8,293 bases of DNA from Bacteroidales bacterium (GTDB lineage Bacteria; Bacteroidota; Bacteroidia; Bacteroidales; F082). Positions 1 through 5,349 of this stretch are shown here, in pieces. Position 1 is the stretch's first letter, and every line of letters starts with the position of its first letter. The translations under genes were made by a program, and so were the position numbers. Below the pieces are notes generated by a model, which saw only the letters and a list, made by a program, of their open reading frames with translations, was not told the DNA's origin and did no database searches. Where the stretch lies: assembly GCA_017508895.1 (NCBI GenBank), contig JAFWRA010000169.1, positions 1 to 8,293 on the forward strand, written 5' to 3'.

Positions 1-285
1 AACCACGTCTTTCATAAACAACCTTTTCGGCAAATCCTCGCACACTCGTCTTTCATAACTCCCATCGGGATGCACCTTGATGAGTTGTGTGTTCCAGTCG
101 CGGCGACGGCCGAAACGGCCTATCAAAACGGCATCCTCATTCGCATCAATCACGCCCGCATCGATACGCGAATGCTGGTTGATGTCGTTCTGGTCGCCAA
201 AATCAAGTTCCCATTGTTGGCCATAACCCGTCGCTGCCAAAACCATCAGGCAGCAAAGCATCATGATTTTCATTATCGTTTTCAT
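1..285 (-). CDS. Sec-exported protein of unknown function, 3' end beyond window
   Basis: An open frame of 95 codons runs from the ATG at 285 leftwards off the window edge. The N-terminus (MKTIMKIMMLCCLMVLAATG, then YGQQ) has a basic start, a hydrophobic core of about 14 residues and a likely signal peptidase I site after G22; the cysteines at 11-12 lie inside the hydrophobic core and do not form a lipobox. The mature part has a pattern of short beta strands (AVLIGRF, then WNTQLIKVHPDGSY at residues 52-77) that would suit one blade of a beta-propeller, but this is only an impression. It is the last visible gene of the minus-strand envelope run, 71 nt after the stop of the 270-aa lipoprotein gene. 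No promoter is visible in that gap, and its leader is built from a degenerate 9-nt repeat. Function unknown. Confidence 0.75.
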   Translation of the reverse strand, partial: MKTIMKIMMLCCLMVLAATGYGQQWELDFGDQNDINQHSRIDAGVIDANEDAVLIGRFGRRRDWNTQLIKVHPDGSYERRVCEDLPKRLFMKDVV

Positions 286-286
286 T

Positions 287-331
287 GTCTTGTTGGTTTT
301 ATCAGTCCTATTAGTCTTATCTGTCCTTCCC
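287..331. repeat. Degenerate 9-nt tandem array in gene leader
   Basis: Five 9-nt units, mostly starting GTC, follow one another: gtcttgttg, gttttatca, gtcctatta, gtcttatct, gtccttccc. They make up nearly all of the leader of the exported-protein gene that starts at 285. The units are imperfect, so this is either a decayed microsatellite or chance low complexity. Confidence 0.45.
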
Positions 332-332
332 A

Positions 333-348
333 CCCCCTCTGAGGAGGT
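333..348. repeat. Possible decayed copy of the C-rich palindromic repeat
   Basis: The sequence ccccctctgaggaggt matches the first hairpin half of the C-rich repeat found at 2585, 4972 and 5013 (ccccctctgagaggggg). The second half, with the ggcc-gca-ggcc hairpin, is absent. It lies just after the stop codon of the 270-aa lipoprotein gene, so it could equally be a weak terminator-like hairpin. Confidence 0.35.
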
Positions 349-356
349 CTGTCCAA

Positions 357-1169
357 TTATTGTTGTATGGCCGCCTCCAATGGTCTGGCAATCAAATCGC
401 CGTTGGCATTATACTCGATGATGATTTTTATCCAACCAAGGCGTGCCGTACTTTCTTTCATATACTTGAAGCCGATATAGGTTGCCTCGTCAATCGGAAG
501 ATTATAGCATTCTACCGAGGCAAGAACTTCTGATACATACACGGTGGCTTCCGTCACTTCAGGGTTGAGAAGATATGGGAATTCCCTATTAGATTCGTAT
601 AAAACAAAATAAGGATAAGGACTTGACATAAAGGAATCATCCGAATTTAGCATGTCATCTTTCTCATGTTGAACAAGAACATCCAAATTGTAGGATTCTT
701 GGAGCGGGTCAGATTCAAGCAGTTTGTTGCATGTCAGTCTGTAATCAAGATAAATCAAGGGAATGCTGTCGGTGGGATAAATGGTTGAGTCGACATGATA
801 GTAAACTTCGTTCAAGACGGTTTGCGAATGAAATTTCAAGTTGCTGGAACTGTGCAGCGAAATGTTATACATATACCTTGGATGATTGAGGTCTTCGCTG
901 TTGGGGTCAACGGACACTTCCGATACTATTGAAAAATCATTGGTTCCATCCCCATTCACGTCAAATTCCTTTGAGTAGTATGACATATCACTATTTAGTT
1001 CAAAGTACTCCCACTCAATGTTGTCGTAGGTCACGACATCCATACCTTCATAATCACCCAAGGTGATTTGGTTAATGGTAGGTTCTTCACCTGGTTTCGG
1101 GTCTTTCCCGCATGACGGCATAAAGCAAACAACCGCCAGTGCCAATACGAATAATAACGTCTTTTTCAT
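357..1169 (-). CDS. Putative lipoprotein of 270 aa, unknown function
   Basis: The N-terminus is a type II signal peptide: MKK, a hydrophobic core, then the lipobox MPSC with the lipidated cysteine at residue 20. The following GKDPKPGEEP is the usual flexible, acidic linker of Bacteroidota lipoproteins, some of which are moved to the cell surface. A DVNGDGTND segment at about residues 70-78 resembles a DxNxDG calcium-binding loop, as in EF-hand, dockerin or FG-GAP-type repeats, but there is only one. The rest is rich in Tyr, Ser and Asp and likely beta-structured; no catalytic motif is apparent. It starts 11 nt after the stop of the outer-membrane barrel gene, so the two are almost certainly co-transcribed. 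The ATG is preceded by aaatagaa, as in the 223-aa lipoprotein gene. I do not recognise the family. Confidence 0.85.
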   Translation of the reverse strand: MKKTLLFVLALAVVCFMPSCGKDPKPGEEPTINQITLGDYEGMDVVTYDNIEWEYFELNSDMSYYSKEFDVNGDGTNDFSIVSEVSVDPNSEDLNHPRYMYNISLHSSSNLKFHSQTVLNEVYYHVDSTIYPTDSIPLIYLDYRLTCNKLLESDPLQESYNLDVLVQHEKDDMLNSDDSFMSSPYPYFVLYESNREFPYLLNPEVTEATVYVSEVLASVECYNLPIDEATYIGFKYMKESTARLGWIKIIIEYNANGDLIARPLEAAIQQ

Positions 1170-1180
1170 TTCTATTTGTC

Positions 1181-1816
1181 TTAAAACCTATGCTCATACC
1201 CCACGCGCAACAGCCAGTTGAGTTCCTTATAGCCTACACGCACGGTTCTTTCATTGTCTATAGCATTTCCTTCCTCATCCAAATGGGTATATCTGTATCG
1301 GAAAGAAGTGCCAAAACTGGTGAGCAGGCCAATGCGAAGGTGGTCGTTTCGATTGAGATCTATGCGTCCACCTAATTCTACATTGCCACCGATGAGGCCA
1401 ATCTCATTGGTGCCAGGCATTTTGCCAAAACCCTTTTCAAGGTAAGGTCCTGCAGCCATATAGAACCAGTTGTAATCATACTCCACCCGGATGGGTAATC
1501 GGAGATAATGACCGCTGAGGAACACTTTGTTAGTCCCATTGTAAAGACCACTGTAGGTGGTATAACTAGCGTTGGAGAAGCGGAATTGATAATCCAAACC
1601 TACGAGCAGCGACCAGTTGTCCGAGAATCCATATTTCAGGTCTGCTCCGATGGCACTTAAAAAATGATCGGTTCTAACTTCACCTGTGCGACCAGGAAAT
1701 CCGCCCCAGCCGCCTCCAGCGTGAGCGATAAGTGAAACATTCTGTCCGCCATATTGGGCAGCAGCGAACAGCGGCATGAAAACCGCTAAGACGATAATGA
1801 TGAGATTTTTTTTCAT
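1181..1816 (-). CDS. Outer-membrane beta-barrel protein (PorT-like)
   Basis: A Sec signal peptide (MKKNLIIIVLAVFMPLFAAA, likely cut before Q21) is followed by alternating polar/aromatic strands separated by Gly/Asn-rich turns across the whole mature protein. Typical barrel strands are seen at about residues 66-80 (NWSLLVGLDYQFRF), 104-115 and 117-127 (LRLPIRVEYDY and WFYMAAGPYLE), and 202-211 (LLRVGYEHRF). The C-terminal residue is phenylalanine, the signal recognised by the BAM assembly machinery. The LRLPIR ... AAGPYL pattern is characteristic of the PorT / outer-membrane-protein-beta-barrel group of Bacteroidota. A mature length near 190 aa suits an 8-10-stranded barrel. It is 27 nt downstream of the 223-aa lipoprotein gene and 11 nt upstream of the 270-aa lipoprotein gene, so the three may form a surface assembly. 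The specific cargo or role is unknown. Confidence 0.85.
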   Translation of the reverse strand: MKKNLIIIVLAVFMPLFAAAQYGGQNVSLIAHAGGGWGGFPGRTGEVRTDHFLSAIGADLKYGFSDNWSLLVGLDYQFRFSNASYTTYSGLYNGTNKVFLSGHYLRLPIRVEYDYNWFYMAAGPYLEKGFGKMPGTNEIGLIGGNVELGGRIDLNRNDHLRIGLLTSFGTSFRYRYTHLDEEGNAIDNERTVRVGYKELNWLLRVGYEHRF

Positions 1817-1843
1817 TGGTGTATTATTTTAGTTGTTACATAC

Positions 1844-2515
1844 TTATTTCCTATACTTCTTCAGCAAGTCCTCCATCTGCCTTCTATATGTCTCGGCCTT
1901 CAGTGGGTCGCTTTCGCGGTTTGCCGTAGCCACGTATGCCAGGTTGTTGTTTTTGCTGTCAACTATAATAATGCCGCATCGGCTCATATCCTTGTATGGA
2001 ACGGTGTATACCGTACCCATGGTAAGTACGCCGATGAGCACGCCTTTCCCAATTTGTCCGGCATAGTTGCCGCCCGTGCGAGTGAAACCCCAATTGTAAG
2101 CCAACAATCCGAAGCGTTCGTCTCTTGCTTCAAGGATGGAGTCAATAACGGGCGGAATCGGAATGTCCTTCATGCGAACATTGTTCTCCACATAATTCAT
2201 CAGCATGTAGATTTCGTATTGCACCCTGTTGTTAATGATGCTGTCCTCAATGATGATGGTTCTCGTAACGGGAAGAGTCCTGTCTTTCGACAAAGCAGTC
2301 TCAAACAATCCTTGGGCGACGGTTGTAAGTGAGTCGCTGTAGGTGATCTTATTGCCCTTCTCGATGATGCCCACGTAATTCAGCGGCTCGAATTGCTGCA
2401 CCTGTCGGATATCGGCACAGGTCAACGATGAAACGAAACCTCTATTAGCGGAGCAAGAAACGAAGAATCCGCCATAAAGGATTACAGTAATGATGATTAC
2501 AAATGTCTTTTTCAT
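1844..2515 (-). CDS. Putative lipoprotein of 223 aa, unknown function
   Basis: The signal peptide ends in the lipobox FVSC with the lipidated cysteine at residue 21. Two segments stand out: RFGLLAYNWGFTRTG at residues 134-148, and a glycine-rich hydrophobic stretch at 157-175 (GKGVLIGVLTMG followed by TVYTVPY). The latter could be a membrane-inserting hairpin or a buried strand-turn. The protein ends in a charged helix (ETYRRQMEDLLKKYRK). The layout recalls uncharacterised Bacteroidales lipoproteins, but I know no assigned function. The start ATG follows an A-rich leader ending in aatagaa, with no Shine-Dalgarno sequence. It lies 147 nt after the 162-aa lipoprotein gene, and that gap holds two interspersed repeats and no visible promoter. 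It is close to the barrel gene downstream and probably co-transcribed with it. Confidence 0.85.
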   Translation of the reverse strand: MKKTFVIIITVILYGGFFVSCSANRGFVSSLTCADIRQVQQFEPLNYVGIIEKGNKITYSDSLTTVAQGLFETALSKDRTLPVTRTIIIEDSIINNRVQYEIYMLMNYVENNVRMKDIPIPPVIDSILEARDERFGLLAYNWGFTRTGGNYAGQIGKGVLIGVLTMGTVYTVPYKDMSRCGIIIVDSKNNNLAYVATANRESDPLKAETYRRQMEDLLKKYRK

Positions 2516-2584
2516 TTCTATTTTTTTCTTTTGTTTGGTTTGTCATTTTGTCCCTCTCCTTGAGTAGGTGATCATTCCTGCTCT

Positions 2585-2624
2585 TCCCCCTCTTGAGGGG
2601 GTGGCCGCAGGCCGGGGGAGTTCC
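2585..2624. repeat. C-rich palindromic repeat, intergenic copy
   Basis: A full copy of a roughly 40-nt repeat made of two hairpins. The first is ccccctc-tt-gaggggg (7-bp stem); the second is ggcc-gca-ggcc, followed by ggggagt. It differs from the 4972 copy mainly in the first loop (tt instead of tga). It lies between the 162-aa and 223-aa lipoprotein genes. On the minus strand all three frames lack stop codons, which makes a spurious small ORF across it. Confidence 0.85.
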
Positions 2625-2628
2625 CACT

Positions 2629-2655
2629 TCGTTAGCACGTAAGCCCGCATAACGA
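2629..2655. repeat. TCGTTA...TAACGA repeat, copy 1
   Basis: A 27-nt element begins tcgttagcacgt and ends ataacga, so its ends are a 6-bp inverted repeat (tcgtta/taacga). A related longer version occurs at 8049-8083. This copy lies 4 nt downstream of the C-rich palindrome and just after the stop codon of the 162-aa lipoprotein gene. Confidence 0.55.
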
Positions 2656-2662
2656 TAAAGCA

Positions 2663-3151
2663 TCATTCTCGTTGCTGCACCGCGTTCTGGTAGTCATCTT
2701 CAGTAAATGTATATCGCAGGCAGCCGTCCCAACTGTTCTCGGCGGCAAGCACTTCGTAGTTTTCCATCAAGATGGGATTGAACCTGCTCCTGTCTTCTTT
2801 TGAAAACACAACTTGAACCGAATCATTGAAAACAATCCTCATCGAATCACATTGGTTGTCATTAAAGTATTGCGGATAATTGATCTGATAACGATAATCC
2901 CAAACCACCGAAACCTCTCCTTGGGCAGGAATTGTAATTGTCTGCGATGGGTGATAGGATGAATCCTGCGAGGTCACCAAACTGCAATCCTTTGTCTTGA
3001 TGGTCAGTTCCATTGGCAAGGTGTTTTTCATCACAACTTCCAAATGGCAAAGACGATCAACGGAGCACGACACCGAAATGAATGTCACCCCCATGAACAC
3101 TGCTGCCAAAACCACCAGCAGCCTACCTGATTTGATTTTTCTGTTTTGCAT
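2663..3151 (-). CDS. Putative small lipoprotein of 162 aa
   Basis: A somewhat long type II signal peptide (positive residues at 4-10, hydrophobic core 11-27) ends in the lipobox SVSC, with the lipidated cysteine at residue 29. The mature part looks like a compact beta-sandwich: a strand LEVVMKNTLPMELTIKTKD, then a Thr/Gln-rich stretch and TITIPAQGEVSVVWDY. A later CDSMRIVFND segment (101-110) and the C-terminal LRYTFTEDDYQNA (145-157) match a pattern common in small uncharacterised Bacteroidota lipoproteins. Four further cysteines (35, 56, 101, 144) could form two disulphides. A good promoter lies 26 nt upstream of the ATG, making this the likely first gene of the five-gene envelope operon. 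Function unknown. Confidence 0.85.
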   Translation of the reverse strand: MQNRKIKSGRLLVVLAAVFMGVTFISVSCSVDRLCHLEVVMKNTLPMELTIKTKDCSLVTSQDSSYHPSQTITIPAQGEVSVVWDYRYQINYPQYFNDNQCDSMRIVFNDSVQVVFSKEDRSRFNPILMENYEVLAAENSWDGCLRYTFTEDDYQNAVQQRE

Positions 3152-3177
3152 ATCCGTTTGTTTTTATAACTCTGCTG

Positions 3178-3208
3178 CAAAACTATAACAAAAATCAATG
3201 AAAAAATC
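3178..3208 (-). promoter_or_regulatory. Bacteroidota-type promoter of the envelope operon
   Basis: On the minus strand a perfect -7 box TAGTTTTG (TAnnTTTG consensus) lies at 3185-3178, with a TTG about 22 nt further upstream (near 3208) as a plausible -33 element. Transcription would start around 3170, giving a leader of about 20 nt before the ATG at 3151. It is the only clear consensus promoter seen upstream of the five minus-strand export genes. Confidence 0.55.
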
Positions 3209-3223
3209 AACCCAAAGGCCAAG

Positions 3224-3287
3224 TACAAGTTTTCCTTTTTAATACTTGTTGAAAATCAACTAAATGCAATAACGAAATACAAGTTTT
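3224..3287. repeat. tacaagtttt direct repeats with inverted copy between
   Basis: The 10-mer tacaagtttt occurs at 3224-3233 and 3278-3287. An inverted core (acttgt) lies between them at 3244-3249, next to a small palindrome (gttga-aaa-tcaac, 3248-3260). The region separates the stop of the TPR regulator gene from the promoter of the envelope operon, so it could be a weak terminator or an operator for that promoter. The stems are short and AT-rich. Confidence 0.3.
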
Positions 3288-3289
3288 TG

Positions 3290-5119
3290 TTAATCCAAAA
3301 ACGAGGAAAACGGGGCATTTTCGGTCTTTTTTCTAAGGTTGGAGCGGTATTTATTCACCGTGTTATCGCTCAGTCCAAACAAATCGGCTTCTTCCTTTGC
3401 GCGAAAATGTAGGAAATTGAGCACCGCGATTTGTCGCTCCGTTTCGTTCAGTTCTGGATAGGCAGCCGCCAATTTCTCCAAAGCCTGCGGATAGGCCGCC
3501 TCAAACTCGGCCATGATGCGCTCCAAGCGGTTCGGCACCTTCGCACGGTAAAGGTCGGCTACCCGCTGCGGCAACATCGCCCGAGCCTGTTGCAAGGCAT
3601 CGTCCGCTTGCGTCTGTAGTTGTTGCAATGCATCGTCCACCGTCTGAAGCTGCTGCAAGGCATCATTCACTTGCGTCTGAAGTTGTTGCTTCTCCTCATT
3701 CAAGATCTGTGCCTCCGCCTCATGCTCCTTTTTCCGCTTGGCCATCCACCACCACAATCCAACCCCCAAAACCAGCAACACCACCACAGCCGTCACCACA
3801 CCCCGCACCAAGCGTCGCCGTGCCGCCTCCTGTTCGGCCAACCTTCTTTCAGCCTCGGCCTTCTCCTGTTCCCACTGCAAATGCTGTTGGAACAACTCGT
3901 TAAGCTGCGAGACTTGTGCGTTACTTTTCCCTTGCGAAACGGTATTCTCGGCGAGGTAAACCGCAAATTGTGCAGCATTCACCGTATCGCCTTTGCTTTG
4001 GTAAATCTCGTGCAAATATGAAGCGGCAACCCTTTGCCTTACAGCATTATCCTTGTTCTCAAACATAGGTACCAGATAAACCAACGCCGAATCATATTGT
4101 CCGTCATCACAATAAATACTCCCAATGGTAGAAATACGAGCCATTTTTTCGTTTTCATCGGAAGTTTGCGACAACATACGTTTCAACTGGATGATGGATG
4201 CTTCAGCATCTTTGCTTAAGTCATAATTGATTAATGCCAATTGCGAAACCAAATCCCTGTAAACTGCATTGTTTGTATCGGGTAGCCTTTGCAAAGCTTC
4301 GTTGCAATAATAAGATGCGCTGTCATTTTGGTTTAGCTTGGCATACTGTTTCCCTAAAAGAATCAACAAACTGGATTGGTTCAACGGAGAACTAATTTCA
4401 ATCCTGTCGTAGGCGAGTGCTTTCTTGCAGCAAACGATGGCAGGTTCCTGCATAAACTGGCCAGAGAACAATTCCGCAAGGCGACCGTATGTCAACCCCA
4501 TAAACCGAGGCAGATGCTCAACCTGTAGAGACGCAAAATCTTGCGTCTCAATCCCCGGAAAATGCGTCTTCACAATCTCCAACGCCTTCAGATACTCCCC
4601 GCAGGCCGCCACCACGCTATCCCGTTCATAGAACCCCACGCCATTCATATAATGCGCCCGCGCCGCCAAAAACGCATCCCGCCTCTGTACGGACGCACCG
4701 CGTGCGTCCGATTTACCGCGTGTGTCCGCTCCATCCATCCCCACAATCGAATCATAATAATGAACCGCCTTCAGCACCTCCGCTCGGTTGCTCTGTGCAT
4801 AGTAATTCTTAAACAGCAGCTCCGCCACCATCACCTGGCAATAATGCCCCTCAAACACATCCAAGCTATCCGCCGCCTCACTCCCCGCAAACTCCATCAT
4901 CACCTTCAGCGCACTATCCGCCCGCCACCACATCAAACTATCAATCCCCTCCAAAGCCTCGTGCGCAGTCGTCCCCCTCTGAGAGGGGGTGGCCGCAGGC
5001 CGGGGGAGTCCTTCCCCCTCTGAGAGGGGGTGCCGCGCAGCGGCGGGGGAGTCCGGTGGAGTCTTACACCCCACCAAGACCGCCATCAAAACAATCCCTA
5101 TGGAAAACCACCATTTCAT
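3290..5119 (-). CDS. Membrane-anchored TPR regulator with C-terminal helix-turn-helix
   Basis: Predicted one-protein signalling regulator of 609 aa. Residues 1-18 are a signal peptide with lipobox VGC (Cys18). Residues 21-49 are a Pro/Arg-rich linker encoded by two tandem C-rich repeats. Residues of about 55-410 are helical repeats of TPR type (for example ALVYLVPMFENKDNAV, DTVNAAQFAVYLAEN) in the periplasm. A coiled coil around 405-437 leads to a transmembrane helix at 438-460, followed by KRKK, which fixes the next part in the cytoplasm. A second coiled coil holds three LQTQ-x-DALQQ units (480-511). The C-terminus (557-598: LNETERQIAVLNFL ... LSDNTVNKYRSNLRKK) is a LuxR-like DNA-binding helix-turn-helix. 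Further repeat-derived peptides occur at 137-145 and 191-199. This architecture is familiar from Bacteroidota TPR-HTH regulators. Its target is unknown; the envelope operon directly downstream is a reasonable guess. Confidence 0.88.
   Translation of the reverse strand: MKWWFSIGIVLMAVLVGCKTPPDSPAAARHPLSEGEGLPRPAATPSQRGTTAHEALEGIDSLMWWRADSALKVMMEFAGSEAADSLDVFEGHYCQVMVAELLFKNYYAQSNRAEVLKAVHYYDSIVGMDGADTRGKSDARGASVQRRDAFLAARAHYMNGVGFYERDSVVAACGEYLKALEIVKTHFPGIETQDFASLQVEHLPRFMGLTYGRLAELFSGQFMQEPAIVCCKKALAYDRIEISSPLNQSSLLILLGKQYAKLNQNDSASYYCNEALQRLPDTNNAVYRDLVSQLALINYDLSKDAEASIIQLKRMLSQTSDENEKMARISTIGSIYCDDGQYDSALVYLVPMFENKDNAVRQRVAASYLHEIYQSKGDTVNAAQFAVYLAENTVSQGKSNAQVSQLNELFQQHLQWEQEKAEAERRLAEQEAARRRLVRGVVTAVVVLLVLGVGLWWWMAKRKKEHEAEAQILNEEKQQLQTQVNDALQQLQTVDDALQQLQTQADDALQQARAMLPQRVADLYRAKVPNRLERIMAEFEAAYPQALEKLAAAYPELNETERQIAVLNFLHFRAKEEADLFGLSDNTVNKYRSNLRKKTENAPFSSFLD
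3584..3682 (-). repeat. In-gene tandem repeat encoding coiled-coil heptads
   Basis: Three consecutive units of 30-33 nt encode LQTQVNDALQQ, LQTVDDALQQ and LQTQADDALQQ (residues 480-511 of the TPR regulator). The middle unit is one codon shorter, which would shift the heptad register. It lies between the transmembrane helix and the helix-turn-helix, so unit number could change the length of the cytoplasmic signalling stalk. Confidence 0.7.
4523..4549. repeat. CTGTA palindromic repeat inside TPR regulator gene, copy A
   Basis: The sequence ctgta is followed by a perfect 9-bp inverted repeat with a 4-nt loop: gagacgcaa-aatc-ttgcgtctc. It lies inside the regulator gene and is read on the minus strand as ETQDFASLQ (residues 191-199). 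It matches copy B at 4685-4710 in the flanking ctgta, the length and the GACGC arms, but not in the loop. Confidence 0.8.
4685..4710. repeat. CTGTA palindromic repeat inside TPR regulator gene, copy B
   Basis: The sequence ctgta is followed by a perfect 9-bp inverted repeat with a 3-nt loop: cggacgcac-cgc-gtgcgtccg. Read on the minus strand it encodes SDARGASVQ (residues 137-145), in the same frame relative to the repeat as copy A. A half copy follows at 4715-4728. Confidence 0.8.
4715..4728. repeat. Half copy of the CTGTA palindrome
   Basis: accgcgtgtgtccg repeats the right part of copy B (accgcgtgcgtccg, 4697-4710) 18 nt further on, with one mismatch. The 18-nt step keeps the reading frame and adds the residues ADTRG to the TPR regulator. 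Confidence 0.6.
4972..5011. repeat. C-rich palindromic repeat inside TPR regulator gene, copy 1
   Basis: Full copy: ccccctc-tga-gaggggg (7-bp stem) followed by ggcc-gca-ggcc and gggggagtcc. It lies within the regulator coding region and is read on the minus strand as LPRPAATPSQRG. It is directly followed by a second, diverged copy. Confidence 0.9.
5013..5054. repeat. C-rich palindromic repeat inside TPR regulator gene, copy 2
   Basis: It has the same first hairpin as copy 1, but the second hairpin is gccgc-gca-gcggc instead of ggcc-gca-ggcc, so the sequence changed while the stem was kept. It is read on the minus strand as DSPAAARHPLSEGE, in a different frame of the repeat from copy 1 because the copies start 41 nt apart. 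It begins a few codons after the lipobox cysteine. Confidence 0.88.
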
Positions 5120-5124
5120 GCCCG

Positions 5125-5132
5125 CAAAGATA
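5125..5132 (-). promoter_or_regulatory. -7 promoter box of the TPR regulator gene, possibly leaderless
   Basis: On the minus strand TATCTTTG is a perfect TAnnTTTG box, ending only 5 nt before the regulator ATG at 5119. A start site at the usual distance would fall on or next to the ATG, suggesting a leaderless or near-leaderless message. No convincing -33 element is seen. A downstream start is unlikely because the next methionine (residue 12) would destroy the signal peptide. Confidence 0.5.
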
Positions 5133-5263
5133 CAACTTACCCCAACACCTTATACATATTTTCACCTACTTTTCTCCGTTTTTATCTTTTTACCACGCTC
5201 TCAACACAGAAGGTGCAGTAAGAGAGTGTAATGTTGCCAATGTCTGCACATACTTTCATGCGT

Positions 5264-5278
5264 TTTGTAAAATTTTTG
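5264..5278. repeat. Left copy of a 15-nt repeat flanking the RloAB operon
   Basis: tttgtaaaatttttg here is identical to 7247-7261 downstream of the operon. The following gagttttcttgcca also resembles gagttatctttcca at 7271-7284 (12 of 14 positions), so the similarity extends past the exact match with a small gap. It lies just upstream of the operon promoter. Confidence 0.5.
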
Positions 5279-5285
5279 AGTTTTC

Positions 5286-5318
5286 TTGCCAGTTTTCAAA
5301 AGAAAAGTCCTATTTTTG
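5286..5318 (+). promoter_or_regulatory. Promoter of the RloAB-type operon
   Basis: The box TATTTTTG at 5311-5318 fits TAnnTTTG, with a TTG at 5286-5288 as a -33 element 22 nt upstream, the same spacing as in the envelope-operon promoter. Transcription would start near 5325, giving about 25 nt of leader before the ATG at 5350. This supports that start codon over the longer open frame. Confidence 0.6.
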
Positions 5319-5349
5319 CAGAAAATTGACAAATATCGAAGTTAAAAGT

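Noticed and set aside
2445..2666. 73-codon minus-strand frame overlapping the start of the 223-aa lipoprotein gene
   Set aside because: It is made of translated repeat DNA and a shifted reading of the real gene's signal-peptide region; the repeat has no stops in any minus-strand frame, which explains the frame.
3620..4021. 133-codon plus-strand frame antisense to the regulator's coiled coil
   Set aside because: Its Leu/Gln/His repeats are the antisense of the DALQQ-type coiled-coil codons.
4541..5023. 160-codon plus-strand frame antisense to the TPR regulator
   Set aside because: It has a His/Arg/Pro-rich composition typical of antisense frames and no recognisable domain; the minus-strand gene explains the region.
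5193..5229. Inverted repeat acgctctc/gagagtgt in the divergent intergenic region as an operator
   Set aside because: It needs a wobble pair, has a loop of about 20 nt and is not placed on either promoter; likely chance.
5056..5349. 98-codon upstream extension of the AAA15 ATPase open frame
   Set aside because: It is antisense to the regulator's start and the repeat DNA, lies upstream of the predicted transcription start, and has no family similarity; the family N-terminus begins at the ATG at 5350.
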